Assembly: GCA_902632875.1 (NCBI GenBank)
Contig: CACPEI010000003.1
Location: forward strand, 1-45,894
Reading direction: 5' to 3'
Origin: an uncultured Pelagibacteraceae bacterium
GTDB taxonomy: Bacteria > Pseudomonadota > Alphaproteobacteria > Pelagibacterales > Pelagibacteraceae
Length of the DNA stretch: 45,894 bases
In this document: piece by piece, positions 7,546 to 21,702 of the stretch
Position numbering within the stretch: the stretch's first letter is position 1
Layout of the letters: each line of letters starts with the position of its first letter
Made by a program: the position numbers and the translations under genes
The notes under the pieces: model-generated
What the model was told of the DNA's origin: nothing
What the model saw: only the letters and a program-made list of their open reading frames with translations
Databases searched by the model: none

Positions 7546-8535
7546 ATGGAATTTACCCAAGAAGTAAGAATAGCAACAGATCCCATATATAAAAAGATAT
7601 CCAAAGTAATGCCTGAAATTGAATGGTCTGTTCACGCACCCTATATTTATAAAATTAACAAGTTAAAAAAAGAAAAAAATGCCGTAATTCTTGCACACAA
7701 TTATCAAACACCAGAAATTTATCACGGCATTGCAGATTTTTCTGCTGACTCACTAGCGCTCGCAGTCGAAGCAGCTAAAACTTCTGCTGAAATAATTGTA
7801 ATGGCTGGAGTTCACTTTATGGCCGAGACTGCAAAACTAATGAGTCCAAATAAAAAGGTATTGCTGCCAGATATGAAAGCAGGCTGCTCATTATCTTCAT
7901 CAGTAACCGGAAAAGATGTTAGATTGTTAAAAGAAAAATATCCAGGTGTACCAGTTGTTTCTTACGTAAATACTTCTGCTGATGTAAAAGCTGAAACAGA
8001 TGTTTGTTGTACATCAGCAAATGCAGTTAAAATCGTAAAATCTCTCGGAGTTAAAAAAGTAATTTTTCTTCCTGATGATTATCTTGCAAAATATGTAGCT
8101 TCACAAACAGATGTAGAAATTATCTCCTGGAAAGGGATCTGCATTGTTCATGATCAATTCAATGAAAAACAAATAAACGATATTAGAAAAAAAAATCCTG
8201 GGATTAAAATTATTGCACACCCAGAGTGTCCACCTGAAGTGATAAAAGCAAGTGACTTTGCCGGCTCAACTTCTGGAATGATAAATTATGTGAAAGATAA
8301 TCAACCTAAAAAAGTTATGATGGTTACTGAATGCTCTATGAGTGATAACATTCAAGTAGAAAATCCTAATGTCGAATTTATAAGACCATGCAACCTTTGT
8401 CCTCATATGAAAAAAATTACTTTGCCTAAAATTTTAGATTGCTTGGAAAATGAAACAGGTGAAATAATCATGGGCCAAGATACGATCAATAAAGCTAGAT
8501 TGTCTGTAGAAAAAATGGTTGCTATTGGTAGATAA
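7546..8535 (+). CDS. nadA: Quinolinate synthase
   Basis: A 329-residue 4Fe-4S enzyme that condenses iminoaspartate with dihydroxyacetone phosphate to quinolinate, the first committed product of NAD synthesis. It shows the VILAHNYQTPEI motif near the N-terminus and the three cluster cysteines in KAGCSLSS, HPECPPEV and PCNLCPHM. The start could be this ATG (MEFTQE) or an in-frame TTG at 7531. The only good ribosome site (AAGTAGG, 7517-7523) is correctly spaced for the TTG, not the ATG. I keep the ATG because family N-termini are variable and TTG starts are rare; the choice is open. nadC follows after 6 bases. Confidence 0.93.
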   Translation: MEFTQEVRIATDPIYKKISKVMPEIEWSVHAPYIYKINKLKKEKNAVILAHNYQTPEIYHGIADFSADSLALAVEAAKTSAEIIVMAGVHFMAETAKLMSPNKKVLLPDMKAGCSLSSSVTGKDVRLLKEKYPGVPVVSYVNTSADVKAETDVCCTSANAVKIVKSLGVKKVIFLPDDYLAKYVASQTDVEIISWKGICIVHDQFNEKQINDIRKKNPGIKIIAHPECPPEVIKASDFAGSTSGMINYVKDNQPKKVMMVTECSMSDNIQVENPNVEFIRPCNLCPHMKKITLPKILDCLENETGEIIMGQDTINKARLSVEKMVAIGR

Positions 8536-8541
8536 GACTTT

Positions 8542-9375
8542 GTGTCAAACGTTAAGTTAACTGAAAATTTTATCAAAGATAGAGTTAAACTAGCTCTAGC
8601 AGAAGATTTATATCCTTATGGAGATATAACCTCTAATTTATTAAAAAAAAATAAAGTTATTACTGCAAAATTAATATCTAATCAAAATGCAATTATTGCA
8701 GGTTTATTATTTGCAAAACATGCATTTAATAAAGTGGATAATAAAACCAAATTTATCATAAAAAAAAAAGATGGTTCCTTAGTGAAAAAAAATTCCATTA
8801 TCGCATTTGTAAAGGGAAAGGCGAATTCAATATTGATCGCCGAAAGAGTTGCTTTAAATTTTTTATCTCACATCTCAGGCATTGCTACAAAAACTAACCA
8901 GTTTGTTAAGCTTGCTGGAAAAAAGTGTAAAATTTGTTGCACTAGAAAAACAATACCAAACTATAGAGTAATTCAAAAATATGCAGTTAAAGTTGGGGGG
9001 GGTACAAATCATAGATTTAATTTAAGTGACGAATTCTTAATTAAAGACAATCACATTGCTAATCAAAATATTAAAAAATTAATTCTATCTGCTATAAAGA
9101 ATAAAAAAGGAAAAAAAATTACAGTTGAGGTGGATAATCTAAAACAACTTAATGAAATAATAGGCCTTAAATTCAATACTGTATTATTTGATAACATGAG
9201 TATTAAAAATTTAAAAAAAGGTGTTAAAATTGCAAAAAAATTTTATGAGACCGAAGCATCAGGAAATATAAGTTTAAAAAATATAAAATCAGTTGCAAAA
9301 ACTGGAGTAAACAGAGTTTCGGTTGGCAGCATTACACATAGTGTCCCAGCAGTAGACTTTAAATTGGAAATTTAA
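8542..9375 (+). CDS. nadC: Quinolinate phosphoribosyltransferase (decarboxylating)
   Basis: A 277-residue enzyme that turns quinolinate and PRPP into nicotinate mononucleotide. Recognisable blocks are LAEDLYPYGDITS near the N-terminus, the RVALNFLSHISGIAT helix, the CTRKTIPNYR substrate segment, and GGGTNHRFNLSDEFLIKDNH, which holds the PRPP/quinolinate ligands. The start is a GTG six bases after nadA. A run of eight Gs (8995-9002), rare in such AT-rich DNA, encodes part of VGGGTNHR. The last bases overlap the converging MazG-like gene by 4. Confidence 0.93.
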   Translation: MSNVKLTENFIKDRVKLALAEDLYPYGDITSNLLKKNKVITAKLISNQNAIIAGLLFAKHAFNKVDNKTKFIIKKKDGSLVKKNSIIAFVKGKANSILIAERVALNFLSHISGIATKTNQFVKLAGKKCKICCTRKTIPNYRVIQKYAVKVGGGTNHRFNLSDEFLIKDNHIANQNIKKLILSAIKNKKGKKITVEVDNLKQLNEIIGLKFNTVLFDNMSIKNLKKGVKIAKKFYETEASGNISLKNIKSVAKTGVNRVSVGSITHSVPAVDFKLEI

Positions 9376-9743
9376 TTTACAAATTTAGATAAATCTGGTT
9401 TAAAATAATTTGGTCCTTTCATGACTTTACCATGCTCGTTATAAATAGGTTTACCATTCTCATCTAATTTACTCATATTAGAATTTTGAACCTCCTCAAA
9501 GCATTTGTCTAAATTAATACCAAATGCATGTCCTGCTCCATAAGTAACATAAAGAATATCTGTTAATGCATCAGCAACTTCTAATAAGTCTTTGTTGTTC
9601 ATTGCATCTGTGAGCTCACTAAGTTCTTCTTTGATTAAATCAAGCCTAAGTTTGTTAATTTTATCTGTGCTAAATGAGGGTTTTGTTTTGACTTCTTGAC
9701 CAAAAGTTTTCATGAAAGTTCCTACTTTATTGAAATTTGTCAT
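9372..9743 (-). CDS. MazG-like nucleoside triphosphate pyrophosphohydrolase
   Basis: A 123-residue all-alpha NTP-PPase. The metal-binding pattern is visible as EELSE (Glu39, Glu40, Glu43) and EVADALTD (Glu55, Asp58, Asp62), that is ExxE followed by ExxD. The relatives I recall are phosphoribosyl-ATP pyrophosphatase-like, DR2231-type proteins that cleave abnormal or excess nucleotides; the substrate is unknown here. The ATG at 9743 has a clear AGGAG site five bases upstream. It stands alone, converging on nadC and divergent from fumC. Confidence 0.78.
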   Translation of the reverse strand: MTNFNKVGTFMKTFGQEVKTKPSFSTDKINKLRLDLIKEELSELTDAMNNKDLLEVADALTDILYVTYGAGHAFGINLDKCFEEVQNSNMSKLDENGKPIYNEHGKVMKGPNYFKPDLSKFVN

Positions 9744-9808
9744 TTTGCTCCTATAAGTTTAAATAAAATTAATATATATCTAATGTATATACTTAAAAAA
9801 TAATATTC

Positions 9809-11197
9809 GTGAAATTAAGAAAAGAATTTGATAGCATCGGAAAAATTAGTGTTCCAAACGATAAATATTGGGGTGCATCAACTCAAAGATCCAAAAAATA
9901 TTTTGATATAGGGGAATTTTTAGTAAGGCCAATACTTATTAAATCTATTGCAATAATAAAAAAAGCAGCTGCAATAGTTCATTCAAGGGAAAAGCAAATC
10001 GCTCCTAAGATTGCAAAAGCAATTATAAAAGCTTCAAATGAGGTAATTTCAGGAAAACTAGATGAACACTTTCCTCTTAAAGTTTGGCAAACTGGATCTG
10101 GAACACAAACTAATATGAACGTTAATGAGGTTGTCGCCAATAGAGCAATTGAAATTTTAGGGGGTAAAAAAGGTTCAAAAAAACCTGTTCATCCTAATGA
10201 TCATGTCAATAAATCTCAATCAACAAATGATGTATTCCCAACTGCAATGCACATAGCTATTGCTATTGAGACAAGAAATAAACTTTTACCGGCTTTAGAA
10301 CTATTAAACAAAGAACTCAAAAAAAAAGTATCTCAATTTAAAAAAATAGTAAAAGTTGGCAGAACTCATTTACAAGATGCAACGCCATTATCTTTAGGCC
10401 AAGAATTTTCTGGTTATCAATCTCAACTAGAAGATTGTATCACAAGAATAAAAAATGCATTGAGTGAAATTTATTTGTTAGCACAAGGTGGTACTGCAGT
10501 AGGAACAGGAATAAATAGTAAAAAAGGTTTTGATAAAAAAATTATAAATGAGATAAAAAAAATAACTAAAATTCCTTTTAAGCCTACTAAAAATAAATTT
10601 GCTGCACTCGCAGCTCATGATGAAATTGTGAATTTCTCTGGAACTTTAAATACGACAGCTGTTTGTTTAATGAAAGTAGCTAACGATATTAGATTTTTAG
10701 GGTCTGGTCCAAGGGCAGGTTATGGTGAATTAATTCTACCTGCAAATGAACCAGGTTCTTCGATAATGCCTGGGAAAGTGAATCCAACTCAATCAGAAGC
10801 TGTCACTATGGTTTGTGTAAAAGTAATAGGCAATCATAATGGGATTACTATGGCAGGCTCTCATGGTCATTTTGAATTAAATGTATTTAAGCCCTTAATC
10901 GCTCATAACATATTACAATCAATAGATTTATTGGCTGATAGTTCTAAGAATTTTGCTTTGTATTGTATTAAGGGCTTAAAAGCAGATAAAGAAAAAATAA
11001 ATTTTTATTTAGAAAATTCTTTAATGCTAGTTACAGCATTAGCTCCTAAGATTGGTTATGATAATGCTGCAAAGATTGCTAAATCAGCATTAAAAAACAA
11101 AACTACACTTAAAATCGAGGCTCTTAAAACTGGGTTAATAAATGAAAAAGATTATGAAAAAATTGTTAATCCAAAAAAAATGATTTATCCAGCATAA
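9809..11197 (+). CDS. fumC: Fumarate hydratase class II
   Basis: A 462-residue homotetrameric, iron-free fumarase of the TCA cycle (fumarate to malate). The superfamily signature GSSIMPGKVNPTQSE is present, as are TGSGTQTNMN, HPNDHVNKSQSTNDVFPTA and the catalytic-histidine region GRTHLQDATPLSLGQEFSGY. The length is normal. The start is a GTG at 9809, 65 bases from the divergent MazG-like gene, and no clear ribosome site is seen. The 3' end overlaps the converging AsmA-like gene by 13 bases. Confidence 0.95.
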   Translation: MKLRKEFDSIGKISVPNDKYWGASTQRSKKYFDIGEFLVRPILIKSIAIIKKAAAIVHSREKQIAPKIAKAIIKASNEVISGKLDEHFPLKVWQTGSGTQTNMNVNEVVANRAIEILGGKKGSKKPVHPNDHVNKSQSTNDVFPTAMHIAIAIETRNKLLPALELLNKELKKKVSQFKKIVKVGRTHLQDATPLSLGQEFSGYQSQLEDCITRIKNALSEIYLLAQGGTAVGTGINSKKGFDKKIINEIKKITKIPFKPTKNKFAALAAHDEIVNFSGTLNTTAVCLMKVANDIRFLGSGPRAGYGELILPANEPGSSIMPGKVNPTQSEAVTMVCVKVIGNHNGITMAGSHGHFELNVFKPLIAHNILQSIDLLADSSKNFALYCIKGLKADKEKINFYLENSLMLVTALAPKIGYDNAAKIAKSALKNKTTLKIEALKTGLINEKDYEKIVNPKKMIYPA

Positions 11198-12675
11198 GCA
11201 TTAAAAAAATTATTCATAAAATTCTTAAAAGTAATTTTATTAAAAATTCTATCTTGCTCTGAGTTAAAGATATTTAAAAACTCATCTAATTTTTGATTTT
11301 GTTCCCCATCAACTCGAGGATTTTCGAAAGTGATACTTTTAGTATTGAAATTATAAACATAATCTAATTGCATTTGTCTCATTTTTTTTCTATTTTTTTT
11401 CAATATTTGGAAAGAAGTATAAAAAGTATTTACATCATTAAAATTAAATATTGTTGTTCCAACCAAATTTGCTCCATCATTATTAATTAGTAATAAACTT
11501 TCATCAAGAATAATTTCTAAATTATCTTTCCATTTAATTTTTGAATTTGAAAAATTAATATTTCCATCTTCAATAAAAATTTTTAATCGTAAATCATTTA
11601 ATTCATTCACATTTGTAATATTCTTAATATTTACATCAAGATTAGCACTGAAATTTTTATTATTTAATAATTCTGAATTTATTAAATCAATAAATATGAA
11701 ATTTTCATCAAATAAATTTTTTGTGCTTAAGCCCTCATAATTAAATTCAGCAGCAAAGTAAAAAGGTTTAAAGTCAATTGTTCCTTTATATGAATTTTTA
11801 TTATTAAATGAGAAAAAATTTAACGAATTTTGATCTAATTCATATTCTAAAGCGGTTGTTTTATTAATGAACAAAATATCCATTATTCCCTTTTTTGATT
11901 TATTTTCGTAATCAATTATATTTTCAATATTTAATCTTATTTTATTTGAGTCAAATTTTGTCAAAAACTCTTTATTAAATTTATCATTTCTTAAAGTTAT
12001 CTTAAAGGGTACGTTAAATACTTCATTTTTTGAAACTAAAACGTTCTGTAAATTTTTAGAATCATAATAAAATTTACTATTAAAGATCTTGTTAATAAAA
12101 AGTATCTCATCATCTTTATTCTTAAAAAAAATATTACTTTTTTTGAATAAAATACTATTATCATTAGGTTCTGTCTTTAATAGGTTTTCAAAAAAAACAA
12201 AATCTTCTAAATAAATGTTGAAGTCAGTTTTTTCAAAAACTAAATTTCTTATGTTAATTTCATTAATTGCTAAGAGGTTTCCTCCATCAATGAATACTCT
12301 TAGATTTTTTGTTTTACCTATTTCTTTTTTTTCACGAATAATTATAGGATTTTTTATAAAGAAATGAGGGGATGGGAAAAAACTGTAATTAATTTCATTC
12401 TCCAGCTTTAATCCAATATTGTAATTCTTAATTAATTGATTCTTAATTTCAGTTCGAACTGCTTCTTTATTATAAAAAGAAGGTAAACTTAAATAAGATA
12501 GTGTCAAAATAACAAGTATTCCTACGAACAAAAAAACTCTATTGTTCTTATTTAAAAGGATTTTTTTATAATTGGACTTAAAATACTTTAATTTATTAAA
12601 AATATTTTCAAATAGATCATTTATAGATAAAATTTGCTTCTTTATCTTTTTATTTAATAAATTATGTCTACTCAT
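11185..12675 (-). CDS. AsmA-like membrane-anchored protein of unknown detailed role
   Basis: A 496-residue protein. A basic N-terminal stretch of about 45 residues is followed by a single membrane helix (VFLFVGILVILTLSYLSL, about residues 47-64), then a long periplasmic region of repeating beta-type segments. The order of anchor, SYFFSPSPHFFIKNPIII-like opening and low-complexity beta repeats resembles AsmA-family proteins, thought to move or organise outer-membrane lipids. The similarity is by pattern only. The frame opens with a GTG at 12690; the ATG at 12675 (MSRHNLL) is preferred. The 3' end overlaps fumC by 13 bases and the gene is divergent from uvrD (34 bases). Confidence 0.55.
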   Translation of the reverse strand: MSRHNLLNKKIKKQILSINDLFENIFNKLKYFKSNYKKILLNKNNRVFLFVGILVILTLSYLSLPSFYNKEAVRTEIKNQLIKNYNIGLKLENEINYSFFPSPHFFIKNPIIIREKKEIGKTKNLRVFIDGGNLLAINEINIRNLVFEKTDFNIYLEDFVFFENLLKTEPNDNSILFKKSNIFFKNKDDEILFINKIFNSKFYYDSKNLQNVLVSKNEVFNVPFKITLRNDKFNKEFLTKFDSNKIRLNIENIIDYENKSKKGIMDILFINKTTALEYELDQNSLNFFSFNNKNSYKGTIDFKPFYFAAEFNYEGLSTKNLFDENFIFIDLINSELLNNKNFSANLDVNIKNITNVNELNDLRLKIFIEDGNINFSNSKIKWKDNLEIILDESLLLINNDGANLVGTTIFNFNDVNTFYTSFQILKKNRKKMRQMQLDYVYNFNTKSITFENPRVDGEQNQKLDEFLNIFNSEQDRIFNKITFKNFMNNFFNAYAG

Positions 12676-12709
12676 AATGATTGTGATCACTTATAATTAA
12701 TTATTTGAA

Positions 12710-14742
12710 ATGGTAAACTCCGATTATTTACAAAATTTAAATAAAGCCCAAAAAGAGGCGACAATTTACTTAGATGGACCCTTGTTGATTGTTGCAGGGG
12801 CTGGATCAGGAAAAACCAAGGTTTTGACCTCTAGGATTGCACACATAATTAAAGAAAAAAAAGCTTATCCAAATCAAATTTTATCAGTCACCTTTACTAA
12901 TAAAGCTGCAAAAGAAATGCAAACAAGAGTTAGTAAGTTACTGGGCTCAGGTGCAGTTGGACTATCTTGGCTCGGTACTTTTCACTCCATCTGTGCAAAG
13001 CTTTTGAGAAAACACGCCTCCGCAGTAAATCTCAATTCAAATTTCACTATAATTGATACAGATGATCAATTAAGACTTATTAAGAATATATGCAAAGCTG
13101 AAAATATTGACACCAAACAGTTAGCTCCAAGATATATTTTAGCAATACTAGATCGTTGGAAAAATAAAGGATATTATCCTAATGAAGTTATTATCAACAA
13201 AAAAGATATTTTCGAAAAAAATATTTTACCGATTTATAAAATTTACCAACAAAAACTAATAGATTTAAATTCGTGTGATTTTGGAGATTTGATTCTGCAT
13301 GTAGTGAAAATTTTTGAAAAAAATGAAGATATTAGAAACATCTATTCAAAAAATTTTAAATATATTCTTGTGGATGAATATCAGGACACAAACATCATCC
13401 AAAGTAAGTGGTTAAATTTACTTTCTGAAAAAAATAAGAATATTTGTTGTGTTGGAGATGATGATCAATCTATTTATAGTTGGAGGGGAGCTGAAATCAG
13501 AAATTTTTTAGAATTCGACAAGGTTTATAAAAATACAAAAATAATAAGGCTTGAAGAAAATTATAGATCCTCTCAAAATATTTTGAATGTTGCGTCTAAT
13601 TTAATTGCAAATAATGAAAATAGAATCGGAAAAACTTTAAAAGCAACAAAAGATGAAGGTAATTTAGTGAAATTAAATTGCTTCAAAAACGGAAAAGATG
13701 AAGCAATCGGTATTTCAGATGAAATAGAGAATCTAAAACACAAAGTTTCTTTTAACAATATTGCAATTCTTGTAAGAGCAATTTTCCAAACTAGAGAGTT
13801 TGAAGAAAGATTTCTTAAAATTGGAATACCTTATAGAATTTTAGGAGGGACTAAATTTTATGAGAGAGCTGAAATTAAAGATTGTGTTGCTTATTTAAGA
13901 CTTATCTATCAAGAGAAAGATGACCTTGCTTTTGAAAGAATTGTTAATAATCCAAAGAGATCAATAGGTGATAGTTCACTAAAAATGATATACGAACACG
14001 CAAAAAAAAATAATCTTTCTTTAGAGAACGCGTCTCGGGAGTTGATCCAGGAAAATTTGGTGAAACCGAAGACTAAAATAGGTTTAAATTTATTTTTAGG
14101 GTTAATGAATAAATGGAGAAACGACCTTAATATAAAAAAAATAAACCATGTTAAACTTCTACAAATTATTTTAGATGAGTCTGGCTACTCTGCAATGTTG
14201 AAAAATAAGAAAGATTTAGAAAATGAAAATAGATTAGAGAATATTAAAGAACTTTTGAGTGCTATGAAAGAATTTGATAACCTTGAAAGTTTCTTAGAAC
14301 ATGTATCTTTAGCCACTTCAGTTGATCAAGAATGGGATGGGGAAAAAGTAAATATGATGACAATGCATGCATCAAAAGGTTTAGAGTTTGATACAGTTTT
14401 TTTACCAGGTTGGGAAGAAGGTCTGTTTCCACACCAAAAATCAATCGAAGAAAAAGGTCAGAGTGGTTTAGAGGAAGAAAGAAGACTAGCCTATGTCGGC
14501 ATAACTCGTGCAAAAAAAGATGCTTTTATATCTTTTTCAATGAATAGATTTTATCAAGGAGATTGGATAGATAGTATGGCTTCAAGATTTATAGATGAAC
14601 TTCCAGAAAAATCTTTAGAAAAAAATTCTTTTTTTGCAGAAGATAAAGATGAAATAGAGGATTTTGAATTCAATCAAGATATAGATTTTGATGATAACAA
14701 AATAAGAAGCCCAGGTTGGATTAGATATCAAAAAAAATTGAA

Positions 14743-14746
<4 letters not shown>
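12710..14746 (+). CDS. uvrD: DNA helicase UvrD/PcrA (superfamily 1)
   Basis: A 678-residue 3'-5' helicase for nucleotide excision and mismatch repair. All main motifs are visible: Walker A AGAGSGKT (29-36), motif Ia VTFTNKAAKEM, Walker B VDEYQDTN (from 221), motif III GDDDQSIYSWRGA (249-261), motif IV ENYRSSQNIL, motif V TMHASKGLEFD (551-561) and motif VI VGITRAKKD. It is somewhat shorter than E. coli UvrD (720), with a trimmed acidic C-terminal tail. It overlaps the aminopeptidase gene by 4 bases (ATGA), so the two are cotranslated. Confidence 0.95.
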
Positions 14747-19303
<4,557 letters not shown>

Positions 19304-19348
19304 AAAGATTTATACAAATTAAAACACGAATTTAAAAGATTTATATAA

Positions 19349-20269
19349 CTAAGCTATAGATCTTAACAAACTTCTATTAATAATGTTGTGCGGAAGATTT
19401 CTTTCTTGTATTTCAACTATTGAGAAATTTGCTTTATTTTCGAATACTTTTTTTAACAATTTATTAGTTAAAAAATGTCCACCTTGAGAACAAATTACAC
19501 TGCCAATCACTCTGTAACCACTCGTATAAAGATCACCAATACAATCTAAAATTTTATGATTTACAAACTCTTTAGAATTTCTTAGTCCGGTTTCATTTAG
19601 AATTTTTTTTCCTTTAACTACTACAGCGTTATCTAAACTTCCACCTTTAGCTAAGCCTAGTGATTTAATCTTTTCAATATCTTCAAATAAACAATATGTT
19701 CTTGAATTAAAAATATCATTCAAATCATCTTCATAAACATTAATCTTATTTCTTTGATTGCCAATTAGCTCGTTAGAATATTTAATTTGAAAATCTATAT
19801 CTAAACTAAGTTTGGACGGTTCAATAGATATAAATCTTTTACCATCTTCAAAATTTATTTTTTTGTTAATTTTAATAATCTTAATTGGAGCATTACTTGT
19901 TTGAAGCCCTGATTTGATTATTTCGTCAATAAACTCTTTGGCCGATCCATCTAAAATAGGAACTTCATCACTATCAATCTCTATTAAGGCGTTATCTATG
20001 CCCAAACCAAATAGAGCTCCCATTAAATGTTCTATTGTAGAGACTTTTACCCCGAATTCATTTGAGATAGTTGTATTTAAGTCGGTGTTTGAAACATTAG
20101 AAAAATTTGGAAAGACTATGTTATTGGAACTTAAATCTACTCTTTTAAAATAAATTCCTGTATTTGGTTCAGAAGGCTTTATGTTTAAGTTTACTTTATT
20201 GCCACTATGAAGACCTACTCCATTTAGTTTCACATTTTTCTTTAGAGTTTTTTGTGTTAGCAAAGACAT
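19349..20269 (-). CDS. lpxC: UDP-3-O-acyl-N-acetylglucosamine deacetylase
   Basis: A 306-residue zinc amidase that performs the committed step of lipid A synthesis in the cytoplasm. The zinc ligands are His81 (STIEHLMGAL), His238 and Asp242 (HKILDCIGDL). Catalytic Glu80, Asp246 and His265 (QGGHFLTN) are all present, as is the GVGLHSG opening. Length is normal. It follows the mini-FtsA gene after 64 bases, a gap too short to hide the missing half of ftsA or ftsZ. Its presence shows that the organism makes LPS. Confidence 0.95.
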   Translation of the reverse strand: MSLLTQKTLKKNVKLNGVGLHSGNKVNLNIKPSEPNTGIYFKRVDLSSNNIVFPNFSNVSNTDLNTTISNEFGVKVSTIEHLMGALFGLGIDNALIEIDSDEVPILDGSAKEFIDEIIKSGLQTSNAPIKIIKINKKINFEDGKRFISIEPSKLSLDIDFQIKYSNELIGNQRNKINVYEDDLNDIFNSRTYCLFEDIEKIKSLGLAKGGSLDNAVVVKGKKILNETGLRNSKEFVNHKILDCIGDLYTSGYRVIGSVICSQGGHFLTNKLLKKVFENKANFSIVEIQERNLPHNIINRSLLRSIA

Positions 20270-20333
20270 CGGGACTATTTAATGCTCAAACCCCCTAAAA
20301 CAAAAACAACAAATATTACTGGAAAATACGAAT

Positions 20334-21038
20334 TTAATTGAAAAAATTAAAAAATTTCTCAAAAAAACCGCGATTCTTTTGAGTTTTATCAATTAATAAA
20401 ATTTCGTTTTTATTACTCCCATTTATGACTTCCTTAGAAATTCTGTAATAATCTACATCTTTTTTCTCACTCATTTGAAAAATGTAATCAGCATTTACTA
20501 TGTGATCAATTGAAATTTGATAGTTTTTTAAAATTTTTTTTAAATTTTCTAAAAAAGTTTCATCCAAACAAATTAATTTTATATCTAAAGTAATAGAATC
20601 GCATTTTAATTTTTCAGGGAAATATGAGTAATTATTATTATCAATTCGATAATTTTCAACAATCATGTGAATAATTTTTTTTTTTTCTATAGTTTTTTTA
20701 CATTGATCTTTGGCATCATTTAAATAATAGATTAAATTTTCTTTAGTAATTAATTCATTATGATTATTTTTTTTGATTGATAAACTGACTGTTAAAAAAC
20801 TTTTGCATTCAATGATTAAATTTATTTTTTTTACGAAATTATTTAAAATTTTTTCAATTTTAAAAATATTATTCTCTAAAAAAGCATTTATCAAACCAAA
20901 ATTAATTTGATTTGTTTTTTCACTTATATGTATTTCTTTTTTATAAATTTCTGAAAAATCTTTACTCTCATTCACAGAAATACCAATTTTTTTTGGACTA
21001 ATGAATAAATAATTATTTACATCCAAAATTCTACTCAC
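20334..21038 (-). CDS. ftsA: Truncated FtsA-like protein (SHS2 region plus amphipathic tail, no ATPase core)
   Basis: A 234-residue protein in the ftsA position of the cluster. Residues about 72-188 match FtsA in order: a TVSLSIKK strand, ITKENLIYYLNDAK, then KKIIHMIVENYRID and LDIKLICLDETFLENLKKILKNYQISIDHIV. These correspond to the FtsA ILHVIP-EYxVDG and HIIT-NLxKCV-xAGLxVxxIV segments around the SHS2 (1C) domain. The DIGTS phosphate loop near the N-terminus and the GGGTTD-containing 2A/2B domains are missing; full FtsA is about 400 residues. The C-terminus RGFFEKFFNFF looks like the amphipathic membrane-targeting helix of FtsA. The GTG start overlaps ftsQ by 8 bases. Assignment rests on pattern and position, so it is likely but not certain. 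Confidence 0.65.
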   Translation of the reverse strand: MSRILDVNNYLFISPKKIGISVNESKDFSEIYKKEIHISEKTNQINFGLINAFLENNIFKIEKILNNFVKKINLIIECKSFLTVSLSIKKNNHNELITKENLIYYLNDAKDQCKKTIEKKKIIHMIVENYRIDNNNYSYFPEKLKCDSITLDIKLICLDETFLENLKKILKNYQISIDHIVNADYIFQMSEKKDVDYYRISKEVINGSNKNEILLIDKTQKNRGFFEKFFNFFN

Positions 21039-21702
21039 TAATAACTACCTGATTTTTTTGTCTCATATCAATTACTTTCAATTTTTTAAATTTTTGCTCA
21101 TCTAAAATTTTGACTAATAAATTTAATGAATCTTTTAAATTTTCAGAAGAAAGTTTTATCAAGATACCAGATTTAATTTTGATATCCCATCTACCTGATT
21201 GAAAATAAAATAATTCAGTAATTTGTTGATAATTAAAATTTGATTCATCTATAAAGTTTTTTAATTTAAAGAAATCGCGGATTTCAAAATCACCAAATAT
21301 AATTGGAATGTTCTTTATGGCTTCTTTTGAAGCAATCAATTTACCATTGGAGCCAAGAGAAAAATATTGTGCATCTTTGATTAAAAAAGCTAAAGGTTCA
21401 GCTTTTTGTATTTTAACCTCTAAAGTCGATGGGTATTTTTTAAAGATTTTGTATTTTTCGACTAAATTATTTTGATTTAAAATATTTTCAATCTCAGAGC
21501 TTTTTAAGAAAAATAAATCTTGTGATTTAATTTGTTCTAATTTTTTTTTTAATGAATTAGAATTTTGACTATTAAGACCTGATATATCTATTTTCTGGAT
21601 TTTTGGTAACTCAAATTTACTTACATTTTTATTATTAAGACTACAAAACAATAAAAAAACAAAAAAAAATGGAAAAAATTTTTTATTTATTTGTTGAGGC
21701 AT
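21031..21702 (-). CDS. ftsQ: Cell-division protein FtsQ
   Basis: A 223-residue bitopic membrane protein of the divisome. One N-terminal helix (about residues 9-22) is followed by a periplasmic POTRA domain (IQKIDISGLNSQNSNSLKKKL, ending in KYPSTLEVKIQKAEPLAFL) and a beta domain ending in KLKVIDMRQKNQVVISE. The cytoplasmic tail is very short (8 residues) compared with most alphaproteobacterial FtsQ. The start lies inside the last codons of ddl (20-base overlap) and the end overlaps the mini-ftsA start, so the three are translationally coupled. Confidence 0.85.
   Translation of the reverse strand: MPQQINKKFFPFFFVFLLFCSLNNKNVSKFELPKIQKIDISGLNSQNSNSLKKKLEQIKSQDLFFLKSSEIENILNQNNLVEKYKIFKKYPSTLEVKIQKAEPLAFLIKDAQYFSLGSNGKLIASKEAIKNIPIIFGDFEIRDFFKLKNFIDESNFNYQQITELFYFQSGRWDIKIKSGILIKLSSENLKDSLNLLVKILDEQKFKKLKVIDMRQKNQVVISE

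Noticed and set aside
20270..20333. Possible remains of the missing ftsA C-terminal half after a frameshift
   Set aside because: Only 64 bases lie between the mini-FtsA stop and lpxC, too short for the roughly 170 missing residues, so this is a deletion rather than a frameshift.
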